Source of the DNA: Caulobacteraceae bacterium
GTDB taxonomy: Bacteria > Pseudomonadota > Alphaproteobacteria > Caulobacterales > Caulobacteraceae
Assembly (NCBI GenBank): GCA_003136615.1
Contig: PLFA01000147.1
Location: forward strand, 16,031 to 25,272
DNA: 9,242 nt
Direction: 5' to 3'
Below the pieces are notes generated by a model. It saw only the letters and a list, made by a program, of their open reading frames with translations, had not been told where the DNA came from and made no database searches. Of the stretch, positions 6,698-9,242 are shown in pieces. Position numbers and translations under genes: made by a program. Position 1 is the stretch's first letter. Each line of letters begins with the position of its first letter.

Positions 6698-7969
6698 ATG
6701 CGTGAGGGTGGCCGTCTCGCGGCGGCGATTGAGGTGTTTGGCGAGGTCGCCGGCGGCGGGCGCCCCGTGCGTCTGGCCCTGAAGGCCTGGGGCGAGCGCT
6801 CGCGTTTCGCCGGGGCGGCGGACCGGGCCTTCGTCTCGGGGCTCGTTCTGGACGCACTTCGCCGGCGCCGGTCTCTTGCGTGGATGATGGGGGAGGATAC
6901 GCCCCGGGCCGTGGTTCTGGGCGCCCTCGCCCATCTGTGGGGTTGGAATCCGGAGCGGGTGGCGGAGAGCGCGGGCGAAGAGCCCTATGGGCCGGGGGCC
7001 TTGAGCGAGACCGAGGCCGCTGGGTTGGCGTCCCCGAGAAGCCTGGACGGCGCCCCCGCCCCGGTGCGGGGCGACTATGCCGACTGGATGGACGGCCCTC
7101 TGGCGCGGGTCTTCGGCGAAGGCCGCGCGGCGGAAGCCCAGGCGCTCAGCCACCGCGCGCCCATCGACCTGCGGGTCAATACGCTCAAAAGCGATCCGGC
7201 TCGGGCGCTCAAGGCGCTGTCCCATTTCTATGTGGAGCCCGCAGGCGCCATTGAGACGGCCCTGCGCGTCGCGCCGCCGGCCGCGAGCAGCCGCGCCGCG
7301 CCGGTGGAGACCGCGCCGGAGTTCGAGAAGGGCTGGTTCGAGATCCAGGATCTGGGTTCCCAGATCGCCGCGGCCTGCGCGGGCGATATCGCGCACAAAC
7401 AGGTGCTGGATTTCTGCGCCGGGGGCGGGGGCAAGACCCTGGCCCTGGCCGCCGCCATGGCCAATACGGGCCAGATCTTCGCCTATGATTCCGACGCCCG
7501 GCGCCTCACCGACACGGTGCGCCGCTCCCGCCGCGCGGGGGTGCGCAATCTGCAGGTCCGCTCGCCCCTGGCGCCGGGGGCCCTGTCGGGGCTGGAGGGC
7601 CGCATGGACCTCGTCTTCGCCGACGCCCCCTGCACGGGATCGGGCACCTGGCGCCGCCACCCGGATGCCAAGTGGCGATTGACCGAAGCCCAGATGGCGC
7701 GGCGGATGGCTGAGCAGGACGAGGTGCTGAAGGGCGGCGCGGAATATGTGCGGCCTGGCGGGCGGCTGATCTATGTCACCTGCTCCCTCTTCGCGGAGGA
7801 AAACGAGGATCGGATCGCGGCGTTCGTGGCGGAGCACGCCGATTTCGCGGTCGAGCCGGTGGTCGCGCCGGGGGATTTTCCCCTGACGCCGGAGGGGTTT
7901 CTGAGGCTGACGCCCCTGAGCGCCGGAACCGACGGCTTCTTCGTCGCGACCCTGCGGCGTGTGGGGTAG
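6698..7969 (+). CDS. RsmB/NOP2/Sun-family RNA (cytosine-C5)-methyltransferase
   Basis: SAM-dependent RNA m5C methyltransferase of 423 residues. The N-terminal part (about 5-90, with RFAGAADRAFVSGLVLDALRR at 36-56) resembles the NusB-like helical RNA-binding domain of RsmB. A linker region with IDLRVNTLK (156-164) follows, then the Rossmann catalytic domain: GWFEIQDLGSQIAA (212-225), VLDFCAGGGGKTLAL (236-250) for SAM, DLVFADAPCTGSGTWRRHPD (304-323), and LIYVTCSLFAEENE (357-370). The two conserved cysteines of the m5C mechanism are present, the motif VI nucleophile Cys312's partner pair being C312 in APCTGSG and C362 in VTCSLF. E. coli RsmB modifies C967 of 16S rRNA; whether this divergent paralogue has the same target is uncertain, so no symbol is given. 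It starts nine bases after guaB without a clear Shine-Dalgarno site, suggesting coupled translation, and lies 245 bases before guaA. Confidence 0.93.
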   Translation: MREGGRLAAAIEVFGEVAGGGRPVRLALKAWGERSRFAGAADRAFVSGLVLDALRRRRSLAWMMGEDTPRAVVLGALAHLWGWNPERVAESAGEEPYGPGALSETEAAGLASPRSLDGAPAPVRGDYADWMDGPLARVFGEGRAAEAQALSHRAPIDLRVNTLKSDPARALKALSHFYVEPAGAIETALRVAPPAASSRAAPVETAPEFEKGWFEIQDLGSQIAAACAGDIAHKQVLDFCAGGGGKTLALAAAMANTGQIFAYDSDARRLTDTVRRSRRAGVRNLQVRSPLAPGALSGLEGRMDLVFADAPCTGSGTWRRHPDAKWRLTEAQMARRMAEQDEVLKGGAEYVRPGGRLIYVTCSLFAEENEDRIAAFVAEHADFAVEPVVAPGDFPLTPEGFLRLTPLSAGTDGFFVATLRRVG

Positions 7970-7990
7970 GGGTTTTGAGAGTATTATTTT

Positions 7991-8142
7991 CCACAGATGG
8001 ACACAGATGAACACAGATGGGTCCGGAGAGCGGCGCGTTGGCAGGCAGATGGCCGAAGGCCTAATAATGCCTGCGGCGCTTCCCGGTTGGTGATGCGTCT
8101 CCGAACCCGCGCGCATCTGCGTTCATCTGTGTCCATCTGTGG
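7991..8142. repeat. Long inverted repeat built from 10-base ACAGATG units
   Basis: The left arm 7991-8019 and right arm 8114-8142 are inverse complements at 28 of 29 positions. Each arm consists of three consecutive units of the form ACAGATG plus three bases, so the units recur about every 10 bases, close to one helical turn. Inside, 8020-8029 and 8098-8107 pair at 9 of 10, GCAGGCA (8041-8047) pairs with TGCCTGC (8068-8074), and a GGCC-GAA-GGCC hairpin (8051-8061) caps the structure. The whole can fold as one long hairpin. It fills most of the 245 bases between the methyltransferase stop and guaA. I recall similar CACAGATG-type repeats in intergenic DNA of several phyla; unverified. It has no credible gene and is probably a dispersed palindromic element, possibly affecting read-through into guaA. 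Confidence 0.85.
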
Positions 8143-8214
8143 ACAAAACGACCTTCGCCACATGCCGCAGCGCTGAAGCGTGACCCCGGGGCGATTCTCG
8201 CATAACGGAGCGGG

Positions 8215-9242
8215 ATGAGCGCGGCGCAGAGTGAACCGGTCCTGATCGTGGATTTTGGGAGCCAGGTGACCCAGCTCATCGCCCGGCGCCTGCGGGAGAG
8301 CGGGGTCTATTGCGAGATCCATCCTTTCGACAAAGTCGGGCCCCTGCTGGAGGATTTTGCGCCCAAGGCGGTGATCCTCTCGGGCGGGCCGGCCAGCGCC
8401 TATCTGGAGGAGAGCCCGGCCGCCGATCCGCGGATCTTTGATCTGGGCGTGCCGGTGCTGGGCATCTGCTATGGCGAGATGACCCTGTGCGCCCAGCTGG
8501 GCGGGACGGTGGAGGGTGGCCACCATCGGGAATTTGGCCGGGCGGATATCGAGATCGTGAAGGCCTCGCCCCTGCTGGAGGGCCTGGGCGCGGTGGGCGA
8601 CCGCGAGCCCGTCTGGATGAGCCATGGGGACTTGATTACCGCCATTCCGCCGGGATTCGACGTGGTCGCCACCTCTTACGGCTCGCCCTTCGCCGCCATC
8701 GCCGATGAGGCGCGCCGGCTCTATGGCGTGCAGTTTCACCCGGAGGTGGCCCACACGCCGCGCGGAGCGACCCTGCTGCGCAACTTCACGCACAAGATCG
8801 CGGGCCTCTCCGGTGGCTGGACCATGAAGGCCTTCCGCGAGGAGGCCATCGGCAAGATTCGCGCTCAGGTGGGGAAGGGGAAGGTGATCTGCGGCCTTTC
8901 CGGGGGCGTCGATTCCTCCGTGGCCGCGGTGCTGCTGCACGAGGCCATCGGCGACCAGCTCACCTGCGTCTTCGTGGATACGGGCCTGATGCGGAAAGAC
9001 GAGGCCAGCCAGGTCGTCGACCTGTTTCGCGACGCCTATAATATTCCCCTGATCCACGTGGACGCGGGGCCTGTCTTCTTCAAAGCCCTGGAGAGCGTCA
9101 CCGAGCCGGAGGCCAAGCGCAAGGCCATCGGCGGCGCGTTCATCGAGATCTTCGACCGCGAGGCCGGCAAGATCGCGGGCGCCGAGTTCCTGGCCCAGGG
9201 GACGCTCTATCCCGACGTGATCGAGAGCGTTTCGGCCGCCGG
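8215..9242 (+). CDS. guaA: GMP synthase (glutamine-hydrolysing), N-terminal two thirds, cut by right edge
   Basis: GMP synthase amidates XMP to GMP using ATP and ammonia released from glutamine, the step after guaB. The first 342 of an expected ~520 residues are visible. The class I glutamine amidotransferase domain spans about 8-195: ILSGGPAS (54-61), the nucleophile Cys85 in LGICYGEM, WMSHGD (134-139), and His175 and Glu177 in VQFHPEVAH completing the triad. The ATP pyrophosphatase domain begins near 205 with the PP-loop SGGVDSS (229-235) and includes FVDTGLMRK (253-261) and LAQGTLYPDVIES (327-339). The C-terminal dimerisation domain lies beyond the window. One oddity: the usual Gln in the GxCxGxQ motif appears as Met89. 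The ATG at 8215 has GGAG at 8207-8210, four bases upstream. A palindromic repeat precedes the gene, so it may be transcribed from guaB, from its own promoter, or both. Confidence 0.97.
   Translation, partial: MSAAQSEPVLIVDFGSQVTQLIARRLRESGVYCEIHPFDKVGPLLEDFAPKAVILSGGPASAYLEESPAADPRIFDLGVPVLGICYGEMTLCAQLGGTVEGGHHREFGRADIEIVKASPLLEGLGAVGDREPVWMSHGDLITAIPPGFDVVATSYGSPFAAIADEARRLYGVQFHPEVAHTPRGATLLRNFTHKIAGLSGGWTMKAFREEAIGKIRAQVGKGKVICGLSGGVDSSVAAVLLHEAIGDQLTCVFVDTGLMRKDEASQVVDLFRDAYNIPLIHVDAGPVFFKALESVTEPEAKRKAIGGAFIEIFDREAGKIAGAEFLAQGTLYPDVIESVSAA

Noticed and set aside
5195..8116. A 973-codon minus-strand open frame across guaB and the RNA methyltransferase
   Set aside because: It is antisense to two well-supported enzymes, has low-complexity Gly/His/Arg-rich composition with no recognisable domain, and is a typical shadow frame in high-GC DNA.
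7970..8146. The palindrome before guaA as a purine riboswitch or simple terminator
   Set aside because: It shows no purine-riboswitch three-way junction or conserved loops, the arms are about 94 bases apart, and no U-rich tract follows. The repeated ACAGATG units fit a repeat element better.

Overview
The window is GC-rich, densely coded DNA from what looks like an alphaproteobacterium. A Caulobacterales-like organism is my best guess. It rests on gene content and order (hspQ; a short ppx/gppA followed by rlmE; guaB, an RsmB-type methyltransferase, guaA) and on a Caulobacter-style -10 box before guaB. It is not a phylogenetic test. Almost everything is housekeeping or metabolic, and no gap reaches 300 bases. 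I see no tRNA, rRNA, CRISPR array, insertion-sequence transposase or prophage gene.

Left part, minus strand, read from about 1993 down to 1: hspQ (Lon-linked heat-shock factor), phhA (phenylalanine 4-hydroxylase) and the N-terminal part of a circularly permuted type-2 ATP-grasp protein that runs off the left edge. hspQ and phhA are tightly coupled, since the phhA ribosome-binding site overlaps the hspQ stop codon. The ATP-grasp gene has no ATG or GTG available between the phhA stop and its conserved N-terminus, so it must use TTG, CTG or a late ATG.

Centre-left, plus strand: a divergent promoter region separates hspQ from a two-gene unit. This is a short Ppx/GppA-family phosphatase overlapped by rlmE (23S rRNA Um2552 2'-O-methyltransferase) through a GTGA start/stop overlap. 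rlmE converges with, and overlaps tail to tail by 43 bases, a minus-strand gene for a 12-helix MFS-type transporter of unknown substrate.

Right part, plus strand: guaB (IMP dehydrogenase), a RsmB/NOP2/Sun-family RNA m5C methyltransferase, and the first two thirds of guaA (GMP synthase), cut by the right edge. guaB and guaA catalyse the two consecutive steps IMP to XMP to GMP; the methyltransferase between them probably shares their transcript.

The least ordinary content is in the two larger intergenic gaps. Each holds a long palindromic element. Positions 5015-5144, between the transporter and guaB, hold a 130-base imperfect palindrome with a perfect 12-base core. Positions 7991-8142, between the methyltransferase and guaA, hold 29-base arms matching at 28 of 29 positions, each built from three units of about 10 bases. 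Both look like dispersed non-coding repeat families rather than gene-specific sites. I found no convincing new biological system; these two elements and the ATP-grasp gene at the left edge are the best leads.
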